Made by a program: the position numbers and the translations under genes
Shown here: piece after piece, positions 45,498 through 53,963 of the stretch
How the letters are laid out: each line of letters starts with the position of its first letter
Numbering within the stretch: the first letter of the stretch is position 1
Source of the DNA: Micavibrio sp. UBA6145
GTDB lineage: Bacteria > Pseudomonadota > Alphaproteobacteria > Micavibrionales > UBA1664
Direction of reading: 5' to 3'
Assembly: GCA_002423205.1 (NCBI GenBank)
Contig: DIUZ01000024.1
Location: 56,735 to 117,831 of the forward strand
Length of the DNA stretch: 61,097 nt
Notes under the pieces: generated by a model
Told to the model about the DNA's origin: nothing
The model's database searches: none
What the model saw: the letters and a program-made list of their open reading frames with translations, nothing else

Positions 45498-47074
45498 AGA
45501 TTAAGCTTTCTTTCGTATAGATCAGGCAGATCGTTTTCGAGCAGAACGATGTCGTCGTGACGCATGTTGTCGCCCAGCCATTTTTGCGCATCGGCAAATG
45601 TTTTGCACGGGACAACCAGTTTGCCCGGTGCGGCGTTGCGGAAGGATTCGACCATGGCGGTGATGCGCATGGGGCTTACAGGCAGGAATACATCCACGTG
45701 TTCAGCGGCAATCACGCCGATCTTGGCGTGCTCAGACGCGTGGGCGTCGCCCAGTTCGATCATGCCGGGGGAAATCAGGATGCGGCGGCGGTTTTTGCCG
45801 AGCAGGGTAAGTGTTTCCAGCGCGGCGGCAAAACCGGCAGGGTTTGAATTGTAGGCGTCGTCGATCACGATGGCGCCGCTGGGCTGGTGTTTGACTTCCA
45901 GGCGGTGGCGGATTTGCGGCGTGGTGCGCAGGGCGGCAACGGCCAGCGCCGGGTCCATGCCTGCGCGCACGGCGGCGGCAAAGGCCAGCGCCATGTTGGC
46001 TGCGTGGTGCAGACCGTAAAGCGGTGCGTTCAGGGCATAGGTCGCGCCCTTGTAATCGACATGGGCGGTGATGCCCTCAGCCGTTTGTTTGATGTCGAGA
46101 ATGCGCATGTCGTCGGCTGCGCGGGAGCCAACCAGCATGATGGCGATGCGGTTGCCGTCGATCAGGTCGCGCATATGCTGGTAATCCAGCACGTCGGAAC
46201 CGATGACGGCCCACCCGTTATTGGCGAGGGCTGCTTCCGGCAATTCAGCCTTGGCGCGGGCGACGGCATCCAGGGTTTTATACCGTTCGTAATGCGCATG
46301 GCCGATGGTGGTGACGATTGCGGCATGGGGCGGGGCAAGGTCGCACAGCGTCTTGATCGAGCCTTCGCCGTAAGCGCCCATTTCACAGATGAAATATTTG
46401 TGATGCGGTGTCAGCGTTTCGCGCACGACGCGGGCAATACCCATGGGTGTGTTGATGGACCCCGGTGTTGCCAGTGTTGGGCCGTGCTGCGAGAGGATAT
46501 GCAGCAGGATGTGTTTGACGGATGTTTTGCCGAAGGAACCGGTAATGCCGATGGTGAAGGGTTTGAGGTCCAGCAGCTTGGCGTGGGCTTCGTTCCAGAA
46601 TTTTTTCTGTACGCCTTTTTCCATCGGGGCTGCGACGGCGTTGCCGGCGACCAGCGCAAACGGAATGGCTTGCACCATGATGGCCCAGACAAATAACGGC
46701 GCGTCGACGGCAGTGATGATGACGCACAGGATGAACAGCACGGCCATCGCGCACCATGCGATGCGGCTGGCGCGGGATGTCATGGCCAGTTTCTTTTTGC
46801 CGATCTGACGCGGGTCGAGTTCGCACCAGCCGAGAACAGCCATGACGATGGCACCGGTCATATTGAAGATGAGGGCGAAATCCGCCAGTAACAGGGCCGG
46901 GAAGGCGAGGACGACGATACACAACGTCGCCTTGCGGTCGAAGGTGCGGTTGGCAACCAGCCAGTTGATGAAGCGTTTGCCGTCGTAATCATCCTGCTGG
47001 AAAATATGCAGATAGGTCAGGATGCGGCGCCACGCAAAGAATAAAAACGCGATCGTCAGGAAAATCGTGGTCAT
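45494..47074 (-). CDS. murF: Membrane-anchored MurF-type ligase (D-Ala-D-Ala adding)
   Basis: 526 aa. The catalytic and C-terminal Mur ligase domains are of MurF type: ATP loop GITGSFGKTS (176-185), EMGAYGEGSIKTLCDLAPP, TTIGHAHYERYKTLDAVARAK cut short here by rule, IDDAYNSNPAGFAAAL. But residues 1-160 are hydrophobic with about four membrane segments (near 2-15, 50-84, 104-122, 126-147) where normal MurF has its soluble UDP-MurNAc-binding domain. MurF joins D-Ala-D-Ala to the tripeptide. It lies on the strand opposite to dcw, downstream of murB, and overlaps the hydrolase gene upstream of it by 4 bases. Whether a normal murF exists elsewhere cannot be seen. Confidence 0.85.
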   Translation of the reverse strand: MTTIFLTIAFLFFAWRRILTYLHIFQQDDYDGKRFINWLVANRTFDRKATLCIVVLAFPALLLADFALIFNMTGAIVMAVLGWCELDPRQIGKKKLAMTSRASRIAWCAMAVLFILCVIITAVDAPLFVWAIMVQAIPFALVAGNAVAAPMEKGVQKKFWNEAHAKLLDLKPFTIGITGSFGKTSVKHILLHILSQHGPTLATPGSINTPMGIARVVRETLTPHHKYFICEMGAYGEGSIKTLCDLAPPHAAIVTTIGHAHYERYKTLDAVARAKAELPEAALANNGWAVIGSDVLDYQHMRDLIDGNRIAIMLVGSRAADDMRILDIKQTAEGITAHVDYKGATYALNAPLYGLHHAANMALAFAAAVRAGMDPALAVAALRTTPQIRHRLEVKHQPSGAIVIDDAYNSNPAGFAAALETLTLLGKNRRRILISPGMIELGDAHASEHAKIGVIAAEHVDVFLPVSPMRITAMVESFRNAAPGKLVVPCKTFADAQKWLGDNMRHDDIVLLENDLPDLYERKLNL

Positions 47075-47805
47075 GGCTGGTCCATAAATCCTTTGATAAG
47101 CGCGGCAACCTGATGGCGGCCGGCGTTCATAATGCTGTGATGGTCAAAGCCGTCGAGGATTTGCAATTGCGAACCCGCGATTTTTGCATGCATGCGGCGG
47201 CTCATTTCCGGGGGCGTATCGGTGTCTTTTTCACCGACGATGATCAGCGTCGGTTTGGATACGCGTGCGCATTCATCGCTCAAGTCTTCATTCACGACGC
47301 GCAGGAATGAATCGCGCAGGACACCGGCGTTGCGGTAATCGCTTGATCCGAAACGCGCGCGCAGGGCATCGCGTTTGGGGCCTTCCGGCACAAGGGCCTT
47401 GAGCGTCTTGAACGTATAGACCTTGGCATTGTGGTTGATACGCTGGAACATGGTGCGGTGACGCTTGAGACCGGCGGCGGCGATCAGAACCATTTTGTCG
47501 AACATATACGGATAGTTTGCCGCGATCTGGATGCCGACGCGGCAGCCGAAGGAGTGACCCACCCAGATGCGCGGTGCGGCGGGCAGGGTTTTGAGCCATG
47601 CGGCAGTTTCATTCGCGTAGTCGATCGTGCCCCATGCTTCCGGCGGCGGGGCGCTTTGGCCGAAGCCGGGAAAATCGATCAGGTAATTGGTCGCCATACC
47701 GGCAAAGCTCTGCGCCAGCGGGGCGAATGCCTCACCGTTCTGGCCCCAGCCATGGGCCCAGATGATCTGTACGGGGCCGTCTCCAATTTGCCTTATGTTC
47801 ATCAT
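47071..47805 (-). CDS. Alpha/beta hydrolase coupled to murF
   Basis: 244 aa from the ATG at 47805 (next codon is also Met). Alpha/beta hydrolase fold: oxyanion region IIWAHGWGQNGE, nucleophile Ser85 in GHSFG, acid in VGEKDTDTPPEM, and His in LDGFDHHSIM. The motifs around HGWG and GHSFG recall BioH-like carboxylesterases, but bioH function is not implied by the context. The gene overlaps murF by 4 bases (ATGA), so the two proteins are probably made together; it is divergent from ddl. Substrate unknown. Confidence 0.85.
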   Translation of the reverse strand: MMNIRQIGDGPVQIIWAHGWGQNGEAFAPLAQSFAGMATNYLIDFPGFGQSAPPPEAWGTIDYANETAAWLKTLPAAPRIWVGHSFGCRVGIQIAANYPYMFDKMVLIAAAGLKRHRTMFQRINHNAKVYTFKTLKALVPEGPKRDALRARFGSSDYRNAGVLRDSFLRVVNEDLSDECARVSKPTLIIVGEKDTDTPPEMSRRMHAKIAGSQLQILDGFDHHSIMNAGRHQVAALIKGFMDQP

Positions 47806-47858
47806 TGCGAAATTAAGCAAACTGCGGTGAGATGGCAATTGTAAGGTCAGGATATTCC

Positions 47859-49073
47859 ATGAAAAAACGAGTAGCAGTCTTTATCGGCGGGCGCAGCCCC
47901 GAGCATGATGTCAGCGTGGTCACGGGCCTGCAGGCCTTTGCGGCGCTGGACCGGTCCAAATTCGACCCGTTTCTGGTTTATGTCACCCTGACCGGCGAAT
48001 GGTATGTGGGCGAGGCGCTCTCAGACCGTAAAAATTACATCCCGACCCCGGAAACCCGCCGTTCCCTGACCAGGGTCAGCCTGGATACCAACGCGGACCC
48101 GATGGGCCGCGGGCACCTGATCCCGGCGAAAAAGGGGCTGTTTGGCGGGGCCAAACCGATTGATTTTGACGCGGCGCTGCTGGCCTTTCACGGGTTGTTT
48201 GGCGAAGACGGCGGATTCCAGGGTATTTTCGATGCGCTGAACGTGCCGTATACGGGCATGCGCACCATGGCGTCGGGTGTGCTGATGGACAAGGTTGTGA
48301 CCAAGCGCGTGCTGGCGGGCACTGGTGTACCGGTTTTGCCGTCGGTCACCATCGACCGTCCGAAAGACGGCCGCGCGGTCGGTGCCGCTTTCATCAAAGA
48401 ACAACTGGGCAATATCGCGTTTCCGCTGATCGTGAAGCCGGCGCATCTGGGCTCAAGCATCGGTGTTGCGCGTGCAACCAATATTGATGAAGTGGTGGCA
48501 TCACTGCCGAGTATTTTCAGCCTCGACCATCAGGCGCTGATCGAGCCGTTTGTCGAAAACCTTGTCGAATATAATGTCGCCGTCACCGAAGTGTTCGGCG
48601 AAATCCGTACCTCGGCAATCGAGCGTCCGAAACGCACGGCGGAGCTTCTGGATTTTAAAGAGAAATATATGTCCGGCGGCGGCAAGAAAACCGGTGGTTC
48701 AAAAGCCCCGGGCCAGTCGTCGGAGGGCATGCTGTCGCTCACGCGTGATATCAATCCGGATATCCCGGCGGAGATGGAAGCCAAAATCCGTGGCTGGGCC
48801 GAGACCGTGTTCAAAACCGTCGGCGGTACGGGTGCGCCGCGTCTGGACTTTCTTTCGAACGAAAAAACCGGCGAAGTGTGGTTCAACGAAGCCAATCCGT
48901 GCCCGGGCAGTTTCGGTTTCTTCCTGTGGGAAGCGGCCAAAAAACCGGCGCTTTATACCGAATTCCTGTCGGCGCTGGTGGCTGAGGCCATCGACCAGCA
49001 CCGCAAAATGCAATTGCCGCCCGACCCGACGCTGCGCGATGCGCGTCTGTTCCCGCGTCCCTTTAACGCGTAG
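47859..49073 (+). CDS. ddl: D-alanine-D-alanine ligase-like ATP-grasp enzyme
   Basis: 404 aa from the ATG at 47859, with AAGGTCAGG as ribosome binding site; an earlier ATG at 47832 lacks support. About 100 residues longer than E. coli DdlB. N-terminal VAVFIGGRSPEHDVSVVTG, HGLFGEDGGFQGIFDALN, and the ATP-grasp part with KPAHLGSSIGV and RLDFL. An insert of about 20 residues (271-290, Gly/Lys/Ser-rich) interrupts the KY(x) loop region, and the C-terminal metal/substrate loop reads FNEANPCPGSFGFFLW (342-357) where Ddl enzymes have E-x-N-T-x-P-G-x-T. It makes the dipeptide used by MurF, but the altered loop leaves room for a different acceptor. Confidence 0.85.
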   Translation: MKKRVAVFIGGRSPEHDVSVVTGLQAFAALDRSKFDPFLVYVTLTGEWYVGEALSDRKNYIPTPETRRSLTRVSLDTNADPMGRGHLIPAKKGLFGGAKPIDFDAALLAFHGLFGEDGGFQGIFDALNVPYTGMRTMASGVLMDKVVTKRVLAGTGVPVLPSVTIDRPKDGRAVGAAFIKEQLGNIAFPLIVKPAHLGSSIGVARATNIDEVVASLPSIFSLDHQALIEPFVENLVEYNVAVTEVFGEIRTSAIERPKRTAELLDFKEKYMSGGGKKTGGSKAPGQSSEGMLSLTRDINPDIPAEMEAKIRGWAETVFKTVGGTGAPRLDFLSNEKTGEVWFNEANPCPGSFGFFLWEAAKKPALYTEFLSALVAEAIDQHRKMQLPPDPTLRDARLFPRPFNA

Positions 49074-49082
49074 CGGGGCATT

Positions 49083-49943
49083 ATGGCGCGAGGCACACGC
49101 CGGTCTGATGTCAAAGCGCGTCTGACGCCGCGACGCCTGTCATGGGCCGGGTGGTTTCTGGGCCGTGTGTGGTTTGGCACCAAGATCGCGCTGGTGATCG
49201 CGGTGGTCATCGGTGCGGGCTTCTGGTTTTTTGCCGGCGGTTACATGGCGCAGGCGGGGCGCTGGCTTCACAAGGAAACGGTTGAAGTCACCGGTGCCAT
49301 GGGTTTCAAACTTGGCAATGTCCGGGTTGAGGGGCGTCATTATATTGACGCCGAGACGCTCAGAAACACGATTGCGGCCAAGCTGGGTGATCCGCTTTTA
49401 AGCATCGACATCAATGTCATGCAGGCGCGTATCACCGCGCTACCGTGGGTCAAGGATGTGCGCGTGCGCCGCGTGTGGCCGGATAAACTTCTGATCAGTA
49501 TTGATGAGCGCCAGCCGCTGGCCATCTGGCGCGATGCGCCGCAGGGCCCCGCCGTCGTCGACAGCGAGGGTGTCATTTTAACCCGCCAAAAGCTTGATGT
49601 TTTCGGTCAGTTGCTGCTGGTCGAGGGGGCGGGAGCACCGCATGCCGCGGGTGACCTGATCACGTTGCTTAAAGGTCAGCCGGATATTGCCGTGCGCGTC
49701 AAAAAGGCGACGCGCGTGTCGTCGCGGCGGTGGGATCTGCTGCTGGACGGCGGCACGATCATACGCCTGCCGGAAGACGATCCGGGTTTTGCGCTGGCGC
49801 GTGCGTCCAAAGCACAGGGCGAGAACAAAATTCTGGATCAGGGCCTCAAAGCCATCGATCTGCGACAGAGTGACCGCATTATTTTAGAAGGCATGGGGAA
49901 CGACAAGCGTGACCTTCTTCTTAAAGGCGACAAACCGGTTTAA
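49083..49943 (+). CDS. ftsQ: Cell division protein FtsQ
   Basis: 286 aa bitopic protein of the divisome. Basic cytoplasmic N-terminus, one membrane segment (about residues 32-54), then a POTRA domain with VRVEGRHYIDAETLRNTI, ALPWVKDVRVRRVWPDKL and DERQPLAIW, followed by the beta domain that binds FtsB. Between ddl and ftsA, as in most proteobacteria. Confidence 0.94.
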   Translation: MARGTRRSDVKARLTPRRLSWAGWFLGRVWFGTKIALVIAVVIGAGFWFFAGGYMAQAGRWLHKETVEVTGAMGFKLGNVRVEGRHYIDAETLRNTIAAKLGDPLLSIDINVMQARITALPWVKDVRVRRVWPDKLLISIDERQPLAIWRDAPQGPAVVDSEGVILTRQKLDVFGQLLLVEGAGAPHAAGDLITLLKGQPDIAVRVKKATRVSSRRWDLLLDGGTIIRLPEDDPGFALARASKAQGENKILDQGLKAIDLRQSDRIILEGMGNDKRDLLLKGDKPV

Positions 49944-49955
49944 GCTTTACGAATC

Positions 49956-51227
49956 ATGATCAAACATAAGCCCAAGCCCAAAGGCACCATCATCGCAGCA
50001 CTGGACATCGGGTCCAGCAAGATCGCGTGCCTGATTGGCCGCGTCATTGATGACCAGGGCAATGTCAGTGTCATCGGTATCGGCCATGTCGCATCGAAGG
50101 GCGTGAAGGCCGGGACGATCACGGATCTGCTGGCGGCGGAAGAATCCATCCGCCAGGCCGTGCATGCGGCTGAAACCATGGCGGTGGGCGAGATGAAGGG
50201 TTACCCGTTGCGCGATGTCGTAACGGTGGTGCCAACCATGTACACAACCTGTCATAAGACGGCTGTGGACGTGGCAATGCTGGGCCACGAAGTGGGCGAG
50301 GGCGATATTCGCCGCGCCATCCAGCGCGCACAAAAACAGGAACATCGCGAAGGTCATGCATTGGTGCACGCCATCGCGGCAGGATACGCGATTGACGGCC
50401 ACCGCGGTATTGAAGAGCCGCGCGGCATGGCGGGCCAGCGCCTGCGGGTTGATGTCAACGTGGTCAGCGCGGAAGCGCCGGCTCTGACCAATATCGCGCG
50501 CTGCGTCGAACGCACGCATCTGGATATCGAAGCATTATGCGTACCGCCATATGCGGCGGGGCTTGCCAGCCTTGTCGCCGATGAGATGGATCTGGGCTGC
50601 ACCGTGATCGACATGGGCGGCGGCGTTACGTCATTTGCAGTGTTCCGCGAAGGCGCGATGATTCACACCGGTGCCATTCCGGTCGGCGGGGCGCATGTCA
50701 CCAATGACGTCGCACGCGGCCTGAACACGCGCGCGCACGAGGCTGAGCGGATCAAGATTTTGTACGGATCGGCCCTGACATCATCAACCGACGATTCCGA
50801 ACTGATCGACGTGCCGCAACTGGGCGAGGAGGAAGAATCCCAGCCCAATCACGTGCCGCGCAGCTATCTGGTGTCGATCATCCAGCCGCGTCTGGAGGAG
50901 GTGTTCGAGATGGTTCGCGCCCGTCTTGATGATTCGGGTCTTGGTGCGTCCATGGGCCGCCGCGTGGTTTTGACGGGCGGCGCGGCCCAGACGCCGGGTA
51001 TGCGCGATCTGGCCGGTATGATTCTGGGCAAGCAGGTGCGTCTGGGCCGCCCGGCACGCCTGAAAGGTCTTGCAGATGCCACGTCCGGGCCTGCGTTTGC
51101 GACCACGGCGGGGCTTTTGCACTATGTGTGCGAGCGGTCGGATGAGTTGCCCCAGTATGGCCGTCACGAAACGGCAGAAGGCACGGTTTTCGAGCGTGCG
51201 CGCCGCTGGATCCGTGAGAACTGGTAA
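49956..51227 (+). CDS. ftsA: Cell division protein FtsA
   Basis: 423 aa actin-like ATPase that ties FtsZ to the membrane. AALDIGSSKIACLIGR at the start, 1C domain with VVPTMYTTCHKT, VIDMGGGVTSFAVF phosphate loop, VLTGGAAQTPGM, and a C-terminal amphipathic helix (FERARRWIRENW) for membrane binding. It ends 315 bases before ftsZ, an unusually long gap with its own signals. Confidence 0.96.
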   Translation: MIKHKPKPKGTIIAALDIGSSKIACLIGRVIDDQGNVSVIGIGHVASKGVKAGTITDLLAAEESIRQAVHAAETMAVGEMKGYPLRDVVTVVPTMYTTCHKTAVDVAMLGHEVGEGDIRRAIQRAQKQEHREGHALVHAIAAGYAIDGHRGIEEPRGMAGQRLRVDVNVVSAEAPALTNIARCVERTHLDIEALCVPPYAAGLASLVADEMDLGCTVIDMGGGVTSFAVFREGAMIHTGAIPVGGAHVTNDVARGLNTRAHEAERIKILYGSALTSSTDDSELIDVPQLGEEEESQPNHVPRSYLVSIIQPRLEEVFEMVRARLDDSGLGASMGRRVVLTGGAAQTPGMRDLAGMILGKQVRLGRPARLKGLADATSGPAFATTAGLLHYVCERSDELPQYGRHETAEGTVFERARRWIRENW

Positions 51228-51542
51228 CTAATTGTTTTTTATATAAAAAATATCGATTCTGATCGTGTGTCAGTGCTGATCTGCGCATCAAAGCCTGGAA
51301 AACGCAGTAACAACATGTCGTTACACCGGCTTCAGACCCTGTCAGTTCGTGACTATTCTGTGGATAACCCGTGGAGAAACTGGGGGCTGATTCACTTTTG
51401 CCTTCCATGACTCTTGCTGGTTTTCGAACGAAGCATTTAGACTCGTATGAGTGATTTGTTGCGGTGGGTTCAATGCCTGTCCCGGATCACAAAACCAACA
51501 ACTTGCGGCGTAAAAACGCTGCATCAAGGACCACGGGCCCCC
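51228..51542 (+). promoter_or_regulatory. ftsA-ftsZ intergenic control region with four GANTC sites
   Basis: 315 bases. GANTC, the CcrM methylation site, occurs at 51255, 51389, 51409 and 51440. In Caulobacter, GANTC sites in the ftsZ promoter let GcrA/CcrM time its transcription. The first 40 bases are very AT-rich (ATATAAAAAATAT). I do not see a clear TTAA-N7-TTAA CtrA box. A reading frame from 51447 runs into ftsZ but its first 32 codons are not conserved. Confidence 0.55.
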
Positions 51543-53468
51543 ATGCTGAATCTGACCGCTTCTTTGCCTGACCAAATGAAGGACCTTTCGCCGCAAATCA
51601 CCGTCATCGGTGTCGGCGGGGCCGGCTGCAATGCCGTAAACAACATGATCGCCAGCAAGCTTGAGGGTGTTCGCTTCATCTCCTGCAACACGGATGCGCA
51701 GGCGCTCAAGCACAGCCTGTCGCAAACGCGCCTGCAACTGGGCACGCGCATCACGTCTGGCCTGGGCGCTGGTTCCAAACCGGAAATCGGCCGCGCGGCG
51801 GCAGAAGAATCCATCGACCAGATCATCGCCGAAATGGAAGGCGCCAACATGGTGTTCATCACTGCCGGCATGGGCGGTGGTACGGGCACCGGTGCGGCCC
51901 CTGTTATCGCACGCGCCGCCAAAGAGGCCGGCATCCTGACTGTTGGTGTTGTGACCAAACCGTTCCATTTCGAAGGCGCGCACCGTATGCGCATGGCCGA
52001 AACCGGCCTTTCGGAAATGCAGCAGTATGTCGATACGCTGATCGTTATTCCGAACCAGAATTTGTTCCGCATCGCGAATGAGAAAACTACCTTTGCCGAA
52101 GCCTTCAAGCTGGCTGACAGCGTCCTGCAATCTGGCGTTCGCGGCGTCACCGATCTGATGGTCGCGCCGGGCCTGATCAACCTCGACTTCGCCGACGTCC
52201 GTTCCGCCATGATGGAAATGGGCAAAGCCATGATGGGTACGGGCGAAGCCACGGGCGACCGCCGCGCCGTCGAAGCGGCTGAACGCGCGATCAACAATCC
52301 GCTGCTGGATGATATTTCGATGAAGGGTGCCAAGGGCGTCATCATCAACATCACCGGCGGTTACGACATGACCCTGTTCGAAGTCGACGAGGCGTGCAAT
52401 CGCATCCGCGACGAAGTCGACGGCGACGCCAACATCATTTTCGGTTCAACCTTCGACGAGCACCTGGAAGGCGTCATGCGCGTTACCGTGCTGGCCACCG
52501 GTATCGAGACGGAAAGCGCACGCCGCCAACGTCCGGTCCGCGGTTCCAACACCAACGCCGTTTCGCAACAGCATGCCGCGCCGATGATCGACCGCGCACC
52601 GCAACAGCAATCATTTGCCGTTCAGGCGCAATCCTATGCACCGGTCCAGCCGACATCCGGCGGTTCGATGGAAGGTATGTACGGTTCGGCCACGGGCATG
52701 CAGCAATCGCTGGTTGTTCCGCCGCTGGCATCACGCGTTTCGTCACCGGCTGTTGCGCAGCAACCGATGTACCAGCAAGAAGGCGCAACCATGCGCAAAA
52801 TTGAAACCGGCGGTTCTTCGTACCAGCAGCCGGAACTGGGTATAACCATGCCGCAGCCCACGTCCTATACCGCTCAACAGCCGTCCTTTATTTCTGCCGG
52901 TCAGCCGGCGGTGGCGGCATCTGCCGCTGAACTGAACCGTGGCATCCGTCATGCAGGCGCGTTCATTCCGCCTCGTCCGGTTGATCCGGAAAGCACCCGC
53001 GGTTTCGCGGCAGCCCCGGCTGCCCGCCAACAGCCGCAGGCATTCGAAGATGACAACGCCTTTGTTCAGGACATGAATGCACGCCCGGCCGGCCTGCATC
53101 TCAACCCGCCGGTTCCGGGTCGCGCTTCGGCTTCCAAAAAACCGTCGCTGTTCGACAAGATCGCGGGCATGTTCTCCGAAGGTGACGAGGATGCCGGTGA
53201 TGATTCCCGCGGCGGTTCGGTTTTGGGCGCTGGTGGTGTCGGTGGTCTGTTTTCGGGTTTCACCGCCCGTCGCGCCGCGCCGAGCGTAACCCCTTCGGCC
53301 CCGGTCATTACGCCCGAGCCGCAGATCCAGCACACGCAACCGGCCCCGCAAATGGTCCAGCCTCAGCCTCAGCCGCAGCCGCAGGCGCAACCGGTTCAGC
53401 CGGTCCAGCAGCAACAGCAAGGTCAGGATCTTGAGATCCCGGCATTCCTGCGCCGCCAGGTCTCGTAA
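51543..53468 (+). CDS. ftsZ: Cell division protein FtsZ, long linker form
   Basis: 641 aa from the ATG at 51543. Tubulin-like GTPase that makes the Z-ring. Nucleotide motif VIGVGGAGCNAVNNM, tubulin signature GGGTGTGAAP (111-120), T7-loop NLDFADVR. After the GTPase core (about residue 320) comes a linker of roughly 300 residues rich in Gln, Pro, Ala and Ser, with PQPQPQPQAQP near its end, and the conserved C-terminal peptide DLEIPAFLRRQ that binds FtsA. Longer than Caulobacter FtsZ (about 508 aa). Ends at a strong terminator. Confidence 0.97.
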   Translation: MLNLTASLPDQMKDLSPQITVIGVGGAGCNAVNNMIASKLEGVRFISCNTDAQALKHSLSQTRLQLGTRITSGLGAGSKPEIGRAAAEESIDQIIAEMEGANMVFITAGMGGGTGTGAAPVIARAAKEAGILTVGVVTKPFHFEGAHRMRMAETGLSEMQQYVDTLIVIPNQNLFRIANEKTTFAEAFKLADSVLQSGVRGVTDLMVAPGLINLDFADVRSAMMEMGKAMMGTGEATGDRRAVEAAERAINNPLLDDISMKGAKGVIINITGGYDMTLFEVDEACNRIRDEVDGDANIIFGSTFDEHLEGVMRVTVLATGIETESARRQRPVRGSNTNAVSQQHAAPMIDRAPQQQSFAVQAQSYAPVQPTSGGSMEGMYGSATGMQQSLVVPPLASRVSSPAVAQQPMYQQEGATMRKIETGGSSYQQPELGITMPQPTSYTAQQPSFISAGQPAVAASAAELNRGIRHAGAFIPPRPVDPESTRGFAAAPAARQQPQAFEDDNAFVQDMNARPAGLHLNPPVPGRASASKKPSLFDKIAGMFSEGDEDAGDDSRGGSVLGAGGVGGLFSGFTARRAAPSVTPSAPVITPEPQIQHTQPAPQMVQPQPQPQPQAQPVQPVQQQQQGQDLEIPAFLRRQVS

Positions 53469-53488
53469 GAACAAAGTTCAAACAAATC

Positions 53489-53518
53489 AAAAAGCCCGCT
53501 GATATAGCGGGCTTTTTT
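53489..53518. terminator. Bidirectional terminator after ftsZ
   Basis: 12-bp stem AAAAAGCCCGCT / AGCGGGCTTTTT with a 5-base loop. Placed between convergent ftsZ and the I78-type lipoprotein gene, with A- and T-runs for both. Confidence 0.9.
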
Positions 53519-53539
53519 GTTGTTTGTTGAGGTTATTTA

Positions 53540-53854
53540 TCAACCGCAGGTGACGGATTTGATAATGCCTTTTTTGTCGACCTTGAAGTTCAGGCGGTTG
53601 GATATCTGGTCGCTGGTGACCGTGGAGCCGGGGAAGATCACGCGGCTGGGGCCCTGAAGCTTCATTTTGGGGATATCGGCATATGACTTGCCGATGGCCT
53701 CAGGCGGCATCACGCAGGTGTCGGGGGCGGACAGGGTTTGCCCTTTTTCCGCCTTTACGATCTCGACCAGTGAGTCACCGGTCGAGGTTGCGGTGCCACA
53801 GGCGGCCAGGGCCAGTGTGGAGGACAGGAGGAGGGTGATCGTTAAGTGCTTCAT
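53540..53854 (-). CDS. Lipoprotein of the I78 peptidase-inhibitor family
   Basis: 104 aa from the ATG at 53854 (a start further up would spoil the signal). Lipobox LALAACG, lipidated Cys near residue 19. The mature part ends SRVIFPGSTVTSDQISNR, then LNFKVDKKGIIKSVTCG, the pattern of I78 inhibitors, small domains closed by a disulfide; C of DTC and the final C are suited. Such proteins can block secreted or host proteases at the cell surface. Single gene convergent with ftsZ. Confidence 0.8.
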   Translation of the reverse strand: MKHLTITLLLSSTLALAACGTATSTGDSLVEIVKAEKGQTLSAPDTCVMPPEAIGKSYADIPKMKLQGPSRVIFPGSTVTSDQISNRLNFKVDKKGIIKSVTCG

Positions 53855-53963
53855 AGCTCTACAGTTTATAGCGTCTGTAACATTGCGCAACAGGGCGTGA
53901 TTTCAGGAATGGTGGCGGTTTCCCTAGCATAAACATACATAAGGGCAGAAACGTTCCGAAAAC

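Noticed and set aside
51447..51542. N-terminal extension of FtsZ from an earlier ATG
   Set aside because: The 32 extra residues are not like any FtsZ start and overlap a GANTC-rich control region; the ATG at 51543 gives a usual N-terminus.
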